In this document: in pieces, positions 1 through 6,539 of the stretch
Numbering within the stretch: the first letter of the stretch is position 1
How the letters are laid out: every line of letters starts with the position of its first letter
Virus record (IMG/VR): IMGVR_UViG_3300022937_000032
Span: 1 to 50,800 of that record
Reading direction: 5' to 3' (one strand)
From: a virus
Length of the DNA: 50,800 nt
Position numbers and translations under genes: made by a program
Notes under the pieces: generated by a model
What the model was told of the DNA's origin: nothing
What the model saw: the letters and a program-made list of their open reading frames with translations, nothing else
Database searches by the model: none

Positions 1-1910
1 GCCGCCTCATACCCAGACATATCAAAACTATTATATGTTGAAGTTGATACATCTTTATTATCAACCACTTGACTATCACCTTGTCTAATAATTGTAATTG
101 CTTGTTGAGAAGTTATCGTACCTTCTTCAATTGCATCTAATGCTTGTTGTAGTACTTGTCGATTTGCTGGGCCTTCGTAAGATTCTTGGAACTCTTCAAA
201 TGCTTGTTCTTCTCTTCTGATTCTTCTATCTCGATTATCTTCCCATATATCAAAAAAGGTTTCCCAAAATCCTTCTGGGGAAATAGCTTCTAAGGCTGCC
301 GGATCAACACCTTCAGCAATTCTTGCATCTCTTGTTGCTAAAATTTCTGCAAAATATTTTTCTTGCGCTTCCAACGCCCCTGCCCTTTGTTCTTGCATTT
401 CAGCAATTTGAGTAGCATCTGTAACATCCATCCACATGCCCCCTGTCCTACCAGAATAGTCTGGGATAAAAACCTGATACGGATCATCTAACTGTTGTCG
501 TAGTCTATCTAATTTTGCTTGTTCGCGCGCTACGGCTTCAGCAATTTCTTCGTTCGTTTGATTAATTAATGCTTGCATTTGAGGAGTCATTGTTCCTTCA
601 ACTAAAGGTTCTCCAGTTTCGGGATCTAACCCAGCTTGTAATCTTAAGTTCCTTAATTGAACATCAGATACGGTGAGCTCTCCTGCCTCAACTTCGGCTA
701 ATAATCTTTCAGCTTCTGCTTTATTAGCTTCAGCCTTTTGAAAGGCTACTTCTTCTTCAAGCATAGCAACATCAATTTGTTCTGCTGAATCTCGAGTTAC
801 TACATCATAAGTCTTTTTCAATACGCCGTATGTAAAACCTAAAATACCACCAACGATTGCACCTTTTTTTCCAAAATATGAACCAAGCGTTGCGCCTGCC
901 GCGGCATATCCTGCCATTGTAGTAGCTGCTGATGCGGTTGTATCATAACCTACAGCTTCGGCTCTCATAATCTGTTCGTCGGTCATTCCGTCAAATCGTA
1001 TTGAGTCTCTTATTCTATCTGCAGCAAAAACAGTCCCAGTCGCGACTAAACCTAGTAGTCCTGCTTTTAATACATTTTTTGTACTTAAGAACCCAGGAGC
1101 ACTTTTTATTTCTGCACCTGACATTTTTGCGAGTGCGGTTGTTAATGCGTTTATTCTTAAAGCTTCTCCTACTAAATTTACTGCTAAAGGAACTCCAAAG
1201 TCGACTAATAACCAACTACTTAATACAGTAGCAAACGCAGCCCATTTATTGCTTCCTAACCATTCAGCAAAATCTTTGAAATTTTTACCGATGGCTTCCC
1301 AGTCAATACCTTCAATAAAGTCAGTCATTGCTCCACCAGTCCAGGCGTCAACAACTCCTCTTATAACATTGAATCCAACAAAACCAATTAATGCACCTTT
1401 TAATACTTTGGTTAAGAAACTTACTGGGTTAGTTAATAATTGTCCAGTTACTGTATTTTCTTTTAAGGCTTTTAGATTTTCTTCACCTTGTTTCTTCAGA
1501 CGATCTTTCTTTTCTTGTTCTTGCTTTTCTTTCTCTGCTTCTTCAGCTCTAGTTAATGCCGCAGCATCAAGGTCGGCTTGTCGTCTTAATTGATCTCTAA
1601 CATCCGCCAGGAGAGCTTCTCTTTCCTCACTGCCTTCTTCGAATGCTGCTTCAATTCTCGCGGCGGCACTTGCAGTAGCACTACCTTCATTAAAACTACC
1701 ACCTGTCGTTGTTCCATTACCAACCATTGTATTCATGGATGCGGCAATCTGAGATAAGAATCCGTTCATGGCAGTAAATGCACCATGGAATTTATCAAGC
1801 TTTATATTAACAGTCTTAATAGAATTTGTTCGGCCGTCATTACGCAATAACCTACCCTGCTCTATCAGAGTATCTATTATTGCTTGTGTATCAGCGCTCA
1901 TTTCTGCCAT
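1..1910 (-). CDS. Putative tail tape-measure protein (gp29 position), C-terminus cut by window edge
   Basis: Reading leftward from an ATG at 1908-1910 the frame stays open to base 1, giving at least 636 codons; the 3' end lies outside the window. A ribosome-binding site (TAGGAA) lies about 8 bases upstream. The start is MAEMSADTQAIID. Residues about 100-150 are a highly charged Lys/Glu/Gln coiled-coil stretch. Four hydrophobic, Gly/Ala-rich segments follow near residues 165-185, 225-245, 275-290 and 335-360, then a second coiled coil and a Glu/Gln-rich tail. Long helices plus membrane-compatible segments are usual for tape-measure proteins, which fix tail length and leave the tube during DNA delivery. 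Its place just downstream of a tube protein and a frameshifting chaperone supports this. I see no peptidase or lysozyme motif in the visible part. The alternative is another internal tail protein. It is already longer than T4 gp29 (590 residues). Confidence 0.62.
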   Translation of the reverse strand, partial: MAEMSADTQAIIDTLIEQGRLLRNDGRTNSIKTVNIKLDKFHGAFTAMNGFLSQIAASMNTMVGNGTTTGGSFNEGSATASAAARIEAAFEEGSEEREALLADVRDQLRRQADLDAAALTRAEEAEKEKQEQEKKDRLKKQGEENLKALKENTVTGQLLTNPVSFLTKVLKGALIGFVGFNVIRGVVDAWTGGAMTDFIEGIDWEAIGKNFKDFAEWLGSNKWAAFATVLSSWLLVDFGVPLAVNLVGEALRINALTTALAKMSGAEIKSAPGFLSTKNVLKAGLLGLVATGTVFAADRIRDSIRFDGMTDEQIMRAEAVGYDTTASAATTMAGYAAAGATLGSYFGKKGAIVGGILGFTYGVLKKTYDVVTRDSAEQIDVAMLEEEVAFQKAEANKAEAERLLAEVEAGELTVSDVQLRNLRLQAGLDPETGEPLVEGTMTPQMQALINQTNEEIAEAVAREQAKLDRLRQQLDDPYQVFIPDYSGRTGGMWMDVTDATQIAEMQEQRAGALEAQEKYFAEILATRDARIAEGVDPAALEAISPEGFWETFFDIWEDNRDRRIRREEQAFEEFQESYEGPANRQVLQQALDAIEEGTITSQQAITIIRQGDSQVVDNKDVSTSTYNSFDMSGYEA

Positions 1911-1925
1911 TTCTTATATTCCTAT

Positions 1926-2108
1926 CTAATTAGCATTAGCTCTTGCTTCTTTTTGTTTCTCTAAAAACTCCAACAACATTTGAAAATATAAATCTCTTTC
2001 ATAAGGCATCAAACCTTCAATATCACTCAAACTCCATTTATGATGTTGAGTTAAACCGAATATAATTTGATAATAATGCCCTAGTGTTATATGACTAAGG
2101 CCTAGGTA
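1926..2108 (-). CDS. C-terminal extension of gp26 reached by -1 frameshift (chaperone T-like domain)
   Basis: This 60-codon open stretch lies in the -1 frame relative to gp26 and begins exactly at the slippery T run. It starts YLGLSHITLGHY and ends at TAG 1926-1928, 15 bases before the tape-measure ATG. The frame has an upstream TGA seven codons before the T run region and no ATG, GTG or TTG ahead of the slip. The first internal ATG would leave only 27 residues, so independent initiation is unlikely. The peptide contains WSLSDIEGLMPYERDLYF, which resembles the short 'xLxELExMxPxER' segments of tail-assembly chaperone extensions and of small gp51-type hub-assembly proteins. The fusion would be about 292 residues (232 of gp26 plus 60). 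The role, assisting polymerisation of tube protein around the tape measure, is inferred from position and mechanism. Confidence 0.72.
   Translation of the reverse strand, partial: YLGLSHITLGHYYQIIFGLTQHHKWSLSDIEGLMPYERDLYFQMLLEFLEKQKEARANAN
2078..2101 (-). promoter_or_regulatory. Putative frameshift-stimulating hairpin
   Basis: On the minus strand, GCCTTAG (2101-2095) can pair with CTAGGGC (2084-2078) around a 10-base loop, giving seven pairs including one G-U wobble. The stem begins six bases after the slippery heptamer, the spacing usual for -1 frameshift stimulators. The gp26 stop codon lies in the spacer. The stem is short, so the stimulation may be modest. Confidence 0.5.
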
Positions 2109-2803
2109 AAAAAAGTACGCATGCCCTCCACGACAAACGTTTTCTCATCACCTTTACTATTTGTATATTTCAGTTCTTGCCTTAACTTAGGCATTGTTTC
2201 AAAAAACTTTGTTACTTTTTTAATTACATCCCCTGACATATTATCCATAAAGTCAGCAATCTCTTGCTCTGAATGATCTTTAAAATAATGGACTTCATCT
2301 TCAGTGGCTATTTTATCTAAACATGCAACCATAATTCTATAATTCAATAATGGGTCATTAGGATCCATATCAAGTATAGATGCAAAATCATCAATAGACG
2401 GATACTGTAAAAATAAAGTCAATTCATCATTAATTTGAACTTCTTTCGAATGATCAGGATGATGAATAGTTTCCATTGTTTCAATGTCAAAGTCAAGTGT
2501 AATTTGTTCTTTTGTATCTGGGTCAGTAATAACAAACTCTGTAGTATTACTAACTGAACTTGATCTTAACTTTAGAAACACGTATTCTAAATCAATCATC
2601 GCGATTTCACTAATGTCAATATCAAATAAGCAATTATTTACAACTTGTTTAATTGCCATCATTTCAGCATACGGATCTTTTGTCTCCGCAGCCACTAAAA
2701 GGACTTTCTCTTCTTTTACCGTAAACGGTCTATATTTAACTTTACCTCCTGTGCTGGGTAATACCAACTCATTTAATGGTAAATCAATTTTTGGTAATGC
2801 CAT
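2102..2803 (-). CDS. 26: Baseplate hub protein gp26 / tail-assembly chaperone
   Basis: This 233-residue protein begins MALPKIDLPLNEL and has the family signature LPSTGGKVKYRPFTVKEEK near residues 17-35, followed by an acidic, helical body typical of T4-type gp26 (T4 gp26 is 208 residues). T4 gp26 is needed for hub assembly. In marine relatives this protein sits immediately upstream of the tape-measure gene, where other long-tailed phages place the tail-assembly chaperone. AGGAG precedes the ATG. The upstream gp54-like gene stops 16 bases before the start codon. The final codons read R-T-F-F-T-stop over T_TTT_TTT, so a minority of ribosomes probably continue in the -1 frame. Family identity is well supported; the chaperone role is inferred. 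Confidence 0.85.
   Translation of the reverse strand: MALPKIDLPLNELVLPSTGGKVKYRPFTVKEEKVLLVAAETKDPYAEMMAIKQVVNNCLFDIDISEIAMIDLEYVFLKLRSSSVSNTTEFVITDPDTKEQITLDFDIETMETIHHPDHSKEVQINDELTLFLQYPSIDDFASILDMDPNDPLLNYRIMVACLDKIATEDEVHYFKDHSEQEIADFMDNMSGDVIKKVTKFFETMPKLRQELKYTNSKGDEKTFVVEGMRTFFT
2108..2114 (-). promoter_or_regulatory. -1 ribosomal frameshift slippery heptamer T_TTT_TTT
   Basis: The minus strand has seven consecutive T. In the gp26 frame they read ACT TTT TTT ACC TAG, which is a canonical X_XXY_YYZ heptamer where both tRNAs can re-pair after slipping back one base. The gp26 stop is two codons later, and the -1 frame stays open for 60 codons. Confidence 0.75.
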
Positions 2804-2819
2804 AATATATTTCTCCTAA

Positions 2820-3632
2820 TTAATTACCTGTTCCATCTGTATTTGGAAAATTGTCTGATACATTATCAAGCGCATTTCCTAATCTCTGTAATCTGTTAAC
2901 TGCATCTTGTATGCTTCTTGGTCTTCCTGCTTTAATTGTTCCTCTTACGGTATCGGCAAATCCTGCGATATCTCCAAGGAGATCCAATAGACCAGCACCT
3001 CTTGTTGAACGAGCTCCTGTGTTTCCTGCTTTATCATCTGAGAAGTGATAATCATCAAAAGCAAAATCAACAGTTATTGTTGCTGGTTCTGTAGAACCCC
3101 AAGATAATGCTACGGGCGAAACTTTTGTTGGAAAAGCACGTAAAAGATTTGCTGCATAATATACACCAGGATCGCTTTGTGTTGAGTAATGTAATATTTC
3201 TAAATCACAGGCATAGTTATCTTTAAATCCTGCTTCTCCTTTTAACTTTCCACCAAATTCTGAATGTTGTCCACCTTGTGAACTGAAGTTCATAACTTCT
3301 CGCATCCATCTGTGAAAGAATCTAACTGTGTTATGATCTGAGTCACAATAAAATTTACATGTTATTGGACCTGGGGTTGTGACTGATGTTGGTATTGATC
3401 TTGTTAATTGTCCTACATAATCCATTGCGCCCATAGTAATATCAACACCAGGAAAAGTTACATCAGAACAAAACAAAGAAAAATCTCTTGCTGTAAAATC
3501 TGAAACCTTTTCTTCCGGGGTTAATCTTGCTACCCATAAAGGCTGAGACATTCTTACTTCAAATAGGTTAGTCTTCCCAGGACCACCCATTCTATCCATT
3601 CTAGCTTTAAATTTTGAAATATTAAATGACAT
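2820..3632 (-). CDS. 54: Tail-tube initiator of the gp54/gp19 fold
   Basis: This 270-residue protein starts MSFNISKFKARMDRMGGPG, followed by NLFEVRMSQP, SDVTFPGVDITMG, GQLTRSIPTSV and CDSDHNTVRFFHRWMREVMNFSS. This is the tail-tube fold seen in T4 gp19 and gp54. The N-terminus and the 'FFxxWMxxVxNxSxxGG' block match proteins annotated gp54 (baseplate tail-tube initiator) in marine T4-like phages. The product would sit on the hub next to gp48 and nucleate tube polymerisation. The C-terminal 60 residues are Gly/Arg/Asn-rich and probably variable. The gene order tube-type protein, gp26 chaperone, tape measure mirrors that of many long-tailed phages. The major tube protein gp19 is a less likely alternative, since the neighbours are baseplate genes. 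AGGATAAT precedes the ATG. Confidence 0.72.
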   Translation of the reverse strand: MSFNISKFKARMDRMGGPGKTNLFEVRMSQPLWVARLTPEEKVSDFTARDFSLFCSDVTFPGVDITMGAMDYVGQLTRSIPTSVTTPGPITCKFYCDSDHNTVRFFHRWMREVMNFSSQGGQHSEFGGKLKGEAGFKDNYACDLEILHYSTQSDPGVYYAANLLRAFPTKVSPVALSWGSTEPATITVDFAFDDYHFSDDKAGNTGARSTRGAGLLDLLGDIAGFADTVRGTIKAGRPRSIQDAVNRLQRLGNALDNVSDNFPNTDGTGN

Positions 3633-3635
3633 ATA

Positions 3636-4250
3636 TTATCCTGCGACCATTTTACGCGAATCAGCCCAAACTGTTTGAGCACCTTTCTTCTGAAAATCAG
3701 CTACTGGTAAAAATAAAGCAATGTCCCATTCAGAAGCTTCTATTTTAATAAATCTTGATTTTACATGTGAACTTAAATATCTTTTAATACAAGGTTTAAA
3801 TAACTTAAACTTTGATGCTTTATTTAAAATATCATAGCTAAGTTCTATCTTTGTATTTTCATCATATCTATCATCACTTGCCAAATCATACAACGCATCC
3901 ATTAATCGAGCTCTTAATTGAGGTGGCAAGTAATGCATATTTAATCCGTAAAATCCGCCTTTTGCTGTATTTATTGGAAATACCAATGGAAACCTATCAT
4001 AGTAAGGTAATGTCTCTTTTGTTTTAGGATCATATGAAAAGAAATACATTTCTCCGATAGAACCTTCACCTTGTAATCTTGCTTTAGATCTTCCTCTTCC
4101 TCTTGCCGCTGTAATTTGTTCTTGTGTAATTGCTTTACCATCTTTTGAAGTTGCTTGCTTACGATACCACTCTCTTGCGGTTTGAGTACGAGCAGGTACT
4201 TCACCTCTTCGGATCCCTTTTGCTAATATGTCTGTAAATAAAGTTGCCAC
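3636..4250 (-). CDS. Conserved T4-like phage protein of unknown function (204 aa), GTG start
   Basis: I do not recognise a characterised family. The start is GTG (4248-4250), directly after the gp4 TAA, with an AGGGG-type site inside the end of gp4, so the two are translationally coupled. The N-terminal 65 residues are basic and Arg/Lys/Gln-rich (ARGRGRSKARLQG), possibly disordered or nucleic-acid binding. A compact domain follows, containing GEMYFFSYDPKTKETLPYYD, FPLVFPIN and FYGLNMHYLPPQLRARLMDAL. The MYFF-YDPK and GxNxHYLPP blocks are familiar from proteins next to gp4 in marine T4-like genomes. The context suggests a head-completion or virion role. No enzyme motif or membrane segment is visible. 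Confidence 0.75.
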   Translation of the reverse strand: MATLFTDILAKGIRRGEVPARTQTAREWYRKQATSKDGKAITQEQITAARGRGRSKARLQGEGSIGEMYFFSYDPKTKETLPYYDRFPLVFPINTAKGGFYGLNMHYLPPQLRARLMDALYDLASDDRYDENTKIELSYDILNKASKFKLFKPCIKRYLSSHVKSRFIKIEASEWDIALFLPVADFQKKGAQTVWADSRKMVAG

Positions 4251-4712
4251 TTATCTTGCCCCTGGAATATGTTTCTCTGTCATAATGGTAAATTGCCAAC
4301 CTCTATCAGCACAAAAAGATTTTGCTGCTTTCCACTTTGCTTCATTAACACCGTATCGTTTAACTTCATTCAAATATCTTCTTGATATTCTTCCTGTCTT
4401 TGTATTGTTCTTATTAGCCGGATTTGGTGGTATACATTGACTGCTTGGTTTAATTTCAATCATAATAGTTTGAGGATTACCTAAACCGTCTCTTTTGTGT
4501 ACTATCACATCCGGAAAATATCTATGTACTCTACCGTCAATCGGAGATCTGTATGGAACAATCACTTCTTCTGATTGCCACCATATTACATCATTATGTA
4601 AATCAAGCCACTTAAATACTTTAAATTCCCATAAAGACCTATAAATAATCTTTGTAGGATCACCTTTATACTTTTCGGGGTGCTTTGGTCTAAATCTACC
4701 CTTATATGCCAT
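4251..4712 (-). CDS. 4: Head completion protein gp4 (PD-(D/E)xK nuclease fold)
   Basis: This 153-residue protein matches T4 gp4 (gp50/gp4 head completion) in size and motifs. YRSLWEFKVFKWLD (residues about 24-37) carries the conserved Glu29. RYFPDVIV places the catalytic-type Asp68, and IMIEIKPS supplies the E86-x-K88 pair, so the PD-ExK core is complete. In T4 the protein finishes the packaged head before tail joining; the nuclease-like core may trim or monitor the DNA end. It is the first gene of the leftward unit, with a GGAAG site before the ATG and a late-promoter box at 4761-4768 on the same strand. The role is known for the family; the residues are seen here; nuclease activity is inferred. 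Confidence 0.85.
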   Translation of the reverse strand: MAYKGRFRPKHPEKYKGDPTKIIYRSLWEFKVFKWLDLHNDVIWWQSEEVIVPYRSPIDGRVHRYFPDVIVHKRDGLGNPQTIMIEIKPSSQCIPPNPANKNNTKTGRISRRYLNEVKRYGVNEAKWKAAKSFCADRGWQFTIMTEKHIPGAR

Positions 4713-4733
4713 AATGTAACTTCCGATTACCGT

Positions 4734-4741
4734 TATAAATA
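4734..4741 (+). promoter_or_regulatory. T4-type late promoter TATAAATA, rightward
   Basis: A perfect TATAAATA box lies 62 bases upstream of the gp48 ATG in the 91-base gap between divergent genes. T4-like phages use this box with sliding-clamp-activated, gp55-directed transcription. It would start the baseplate operon. Confidence 0.75.
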
Positions 4742-4760
4742 ATAAATTATCCGTACTACA

Positions 4761-4768
4761 TATTTATT
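4761..4768 (-). promoter_or_regulatory. Late promoter AATAAATA, leftward
   Basis: TATTTATT on the plus strand reads AATAAATA on the minus strand, matching the NATAAATA form of late boxes in marine T4-like phages. It lies 48 bases upstream of the gp4 start and faces the rightward box at 4734-4741, so predicted start sites fall within a few bases of each other. Confidence 0.6.
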
Positions 4769-4803
4769 AGAAAATGTCGGAAAGATTCCAAGGAAACAGA
4801 TAA

Positions 4804-5892
4804 ATGGCAAGACCCAACTTAGAAACAAGAAGATCCAATTCTGGAACAGATAGATTGCAGTGGCCATCTGCTTCATTTCCTCACGGCATTCAAATGATCT
4901 TTAAGAAATACGATTATAAAGAAGTTGTGTCAGGTTCAAAAGTAGGAAATTTAAGTGGAGCAGGCGCAGCTGCCGGTGGCACGGCCTCAAGTACTCAATG
5001 GAGAACTGCGGCCAATAGAAGAGCACAAGAATCAGAATCATTTATTTTAGAATTACCTATTCCAAAAACTTTAACTGATAGTACAGGAGTTTCAATTTCT
5101 AGTTTTGAAAGAAGCTTCATCGAAGAGTTTTTAGTAACAAATGCAATAGCGGGGACTGAGGATTTTGTTGGTACTGCCAAAAAACTTGGAAACGCAATAG
5201 CTAGCACAGCAGGAAGTTTATTTGGTGGGGGCGGAGATGATACTATTGGCGGCGTATTTTCAGAAGCAAATGGAAAAGTATTTAAAAGATTAATAGGTAC
5301 ATTAGGAACAAGTGTTCTAGGCGGATTAGGTATTGGAGAAAAATCTATTGGTGCTGCTTTAGGATCAGTAACAAACCCATTAACTACTTTACATTTTAGT
5401 GGAGTTGATCTTAGATCCTTTACATTTAGTTGGCAAGTTTATCCATCTAATCCACAAGAAGCAAATGATATACGTGATATTGTTAAAAAAGTAAAATCAA
5501 AAATCTTACCAAGAGTTCAAGCATTAGTTCCATCTAATGCAGATGATAATACTCGAAACGTAGTTGCATCTTCTTTGGCAAAAGCTTATTTAGAATATCC
5601 ATCAGTAGTTTATATTAATCTATTAGGAGTTAACGAAGATCATTTTCCTAGATTCAAACCATGTATGTGTTCAGGCATTGATGTTAATTATGCAGAAGGT
5701 GGAAGTATATTAACTATTGCTGAAGGCGGAGTACCTATGGGTATGAATATTTCAATGACCTTTATGGAACTCGAAATTCAAACTGCTGAAGATTATGGCT
5801 CTGACCGAGGAGAGGATAGAAAGTTTGAACTTGCGCCTGAAACAACTAATGATGAAGCATCTAGCACGTCGGGAGATGGAGGAACAACATAA
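4804..5892 (+). CDS. 48: Baseplate tail-tube cap gp48
   Basis: This 362-residue protein matches T4 gp48 in length (364) and in motifs of the marine family: N-terminal MARPNLETRRSN, SFPHGIQMIFKKYDY near residue 25, GVDLRSFTFSWQVYPSNPQE near residue 200, and a C-terminal MTFMELEIQTAEDYG. The FTFSW-PSN-EA segment is shared with tube-fold proteins. gp48 caps the hub and, with gp54, starts the tube. A Gly/Ala-rich linker (residues about 45-60 and 135-160) interrupts the fold. The Ser/Gly/Thr-rich tail ends at TAATG, overlapping the gp53 start. It is first in the rightward operon behind a perfect late box. Confidence 0.85.
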   Translation: MARPNLETRRSNSGTDRLQWPSASFPHGIQMIFKKYDYKEVVSGSKVGNLSGAGAAAGGTASSTQWRTAANRRAQESESFILELPIPKTLTDSTGVSISSFERSFIEEFLVTNAIAGTEDFVGTAKKLGNAIASTAGSLFGGGGDDTIGGVFSEANGKVFKRLIGTLGTSVLGGLGIGEKSIGAALGSVTNPLTTLHFSGVDLRSFTFSWQVYPSNPQEANDIRDIVKKVKSKILPRVQALVPSNADDNTRNVVASSLAKAYLEYPSVVYINLLGVNEDHFPRFKPCMCSGIDVNYAEGGSILTIAEGGVPMGMNISMTFMELEIQTAEDYGSDRGEDRKFELAPETTNDEASSTSGDGGTT

Positions 5893-6272
5893 TGGCAAAA
5901 AAATATTTTCAAGATTTTCCAATCATTACTTATCAAGGAAGAAGAGTAAGAGATATTTCCAGAAGAGCTTCTTTTATAAGAGCAGTATCAAATAATCCTT
6001 ATGTGTATTATTCATATACTGTTAAAGACGGCGAAAGAGCCGAAGATATTGCTTTAGAATACTATGGTTCAGTCGATTATGTTTGGTTAGTATATATGGC
6101 AAATAATATTATAGATCCTTATTATGAATGGCCTATGGATGCTCAAACATTTAACGATTATCTCGTATCAAAATATACAGAGCAATCTGGTGAAGTTGGA
6201 GAAGATGTAATTGATTGGACTAAAGACGAAACTATTGATGAAAATGTTTTATATTATATCAAAAAAGTATAG
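5892..6272 (+). CDS. 53: Baseplate wedge protein gp53
   Basis: This 126-residue protein begins MAKKYFQDFPIITYQG, as in gp53 of marine T4-like phages. The central YSYTVKDGERAEDIALEYYG then DYVWLVYMANNIIDPYYEWP is the LysM-like domain of the wedge protein, and FNDYLVSKY follows. T4 gp53 (196 residues) locks neighbouring wedges around the hub; the marine form is shorter, lacking much of the C-terminal arm. The start overlaps the gp48 stop as TAATG, indicating coupled translation. Confidence 0.85.
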   Translation: MAKKYFQDFPIITYQGRRVRDISRRASFIRAVSNNPYVYYSYTVKDGERAEDIALEYYGSVDYVWLVYMANNIIDPYYEWPMDAQTFNDYLVSKYTEQSGEVGEDVIDWTKDETIDENVLYYIKKV

Positions 6273-6281
6273 GAATAGCAA

Positions 6282-6539
6282 ATGGCAGTAGATGATATTA
6301 TTTTAGCACCGGAATCGTTCCGAACCATTTATCTTCGTCGTGAGGACCGCGTCATTATGCGTACTGAACGAGGTGATAAGATTATTATTAAAAGAATTAT
6401 TCCTGAGGATTGGGTTGCTTATCGTATCTATGAATACGAAGAAGACCTAAACAATAACAAGAAAGAAATATTTTTATTTGATAACGCATATTTAAATCAG
6501 CTTAATACAGAATTTACTAAAAGCATAACTGGTACATAA
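6282..6539 (+). CDS. Small unknown protein in baseplate operon (85 aa)
   Basis: I do not recognise this protein. It is rich in charged residues and beta-forming hydrophobics (RTIYLRREDRVIMRTERGDK, then KIIIKRIIPEDW) and ends in a short acidic helix. No signal peptide or membrane segment is visible. It starts 9 bases after gp53 and its stop overlaps the hub-gene ATG (TAATG), so it is made in step with the hub proteins. A small hub or wedge accessory is plausible by location only. Confidence 0.75.
   Translation: MAVDDIILAPESFRTIYLRREDRVIMRTERGDKIIIKRIIPEDWVAYRIYEYEEDLNNNKKEIFLFDNAYLNQLNTEFTKSITGT

Noticed and set aside
1001-1593. Plus-strand open frames of 76 and 114 codons
   Set aside because: They lie antisense to the continuous minus-strand tape-measure frame, have skewed composition (Leu- or Ser-rich) and no sensible ribosome-binding sites.
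1926-2108. A sequencing error in a T homopolymer producing a false stop in gp26
   Set aside because: This is possible in principle, but gp26 has its usual length with the stop, and the slip site, spacer, hairpin and gene order all fit programmed frameshifting. Read-level checking would settle it.
3968-3975. Minus-strand AATAAATA inside the 204-residue gene
   Set aside because: It is over 300 bases from the next start and inside coding sequence, so it is probably a chance match.
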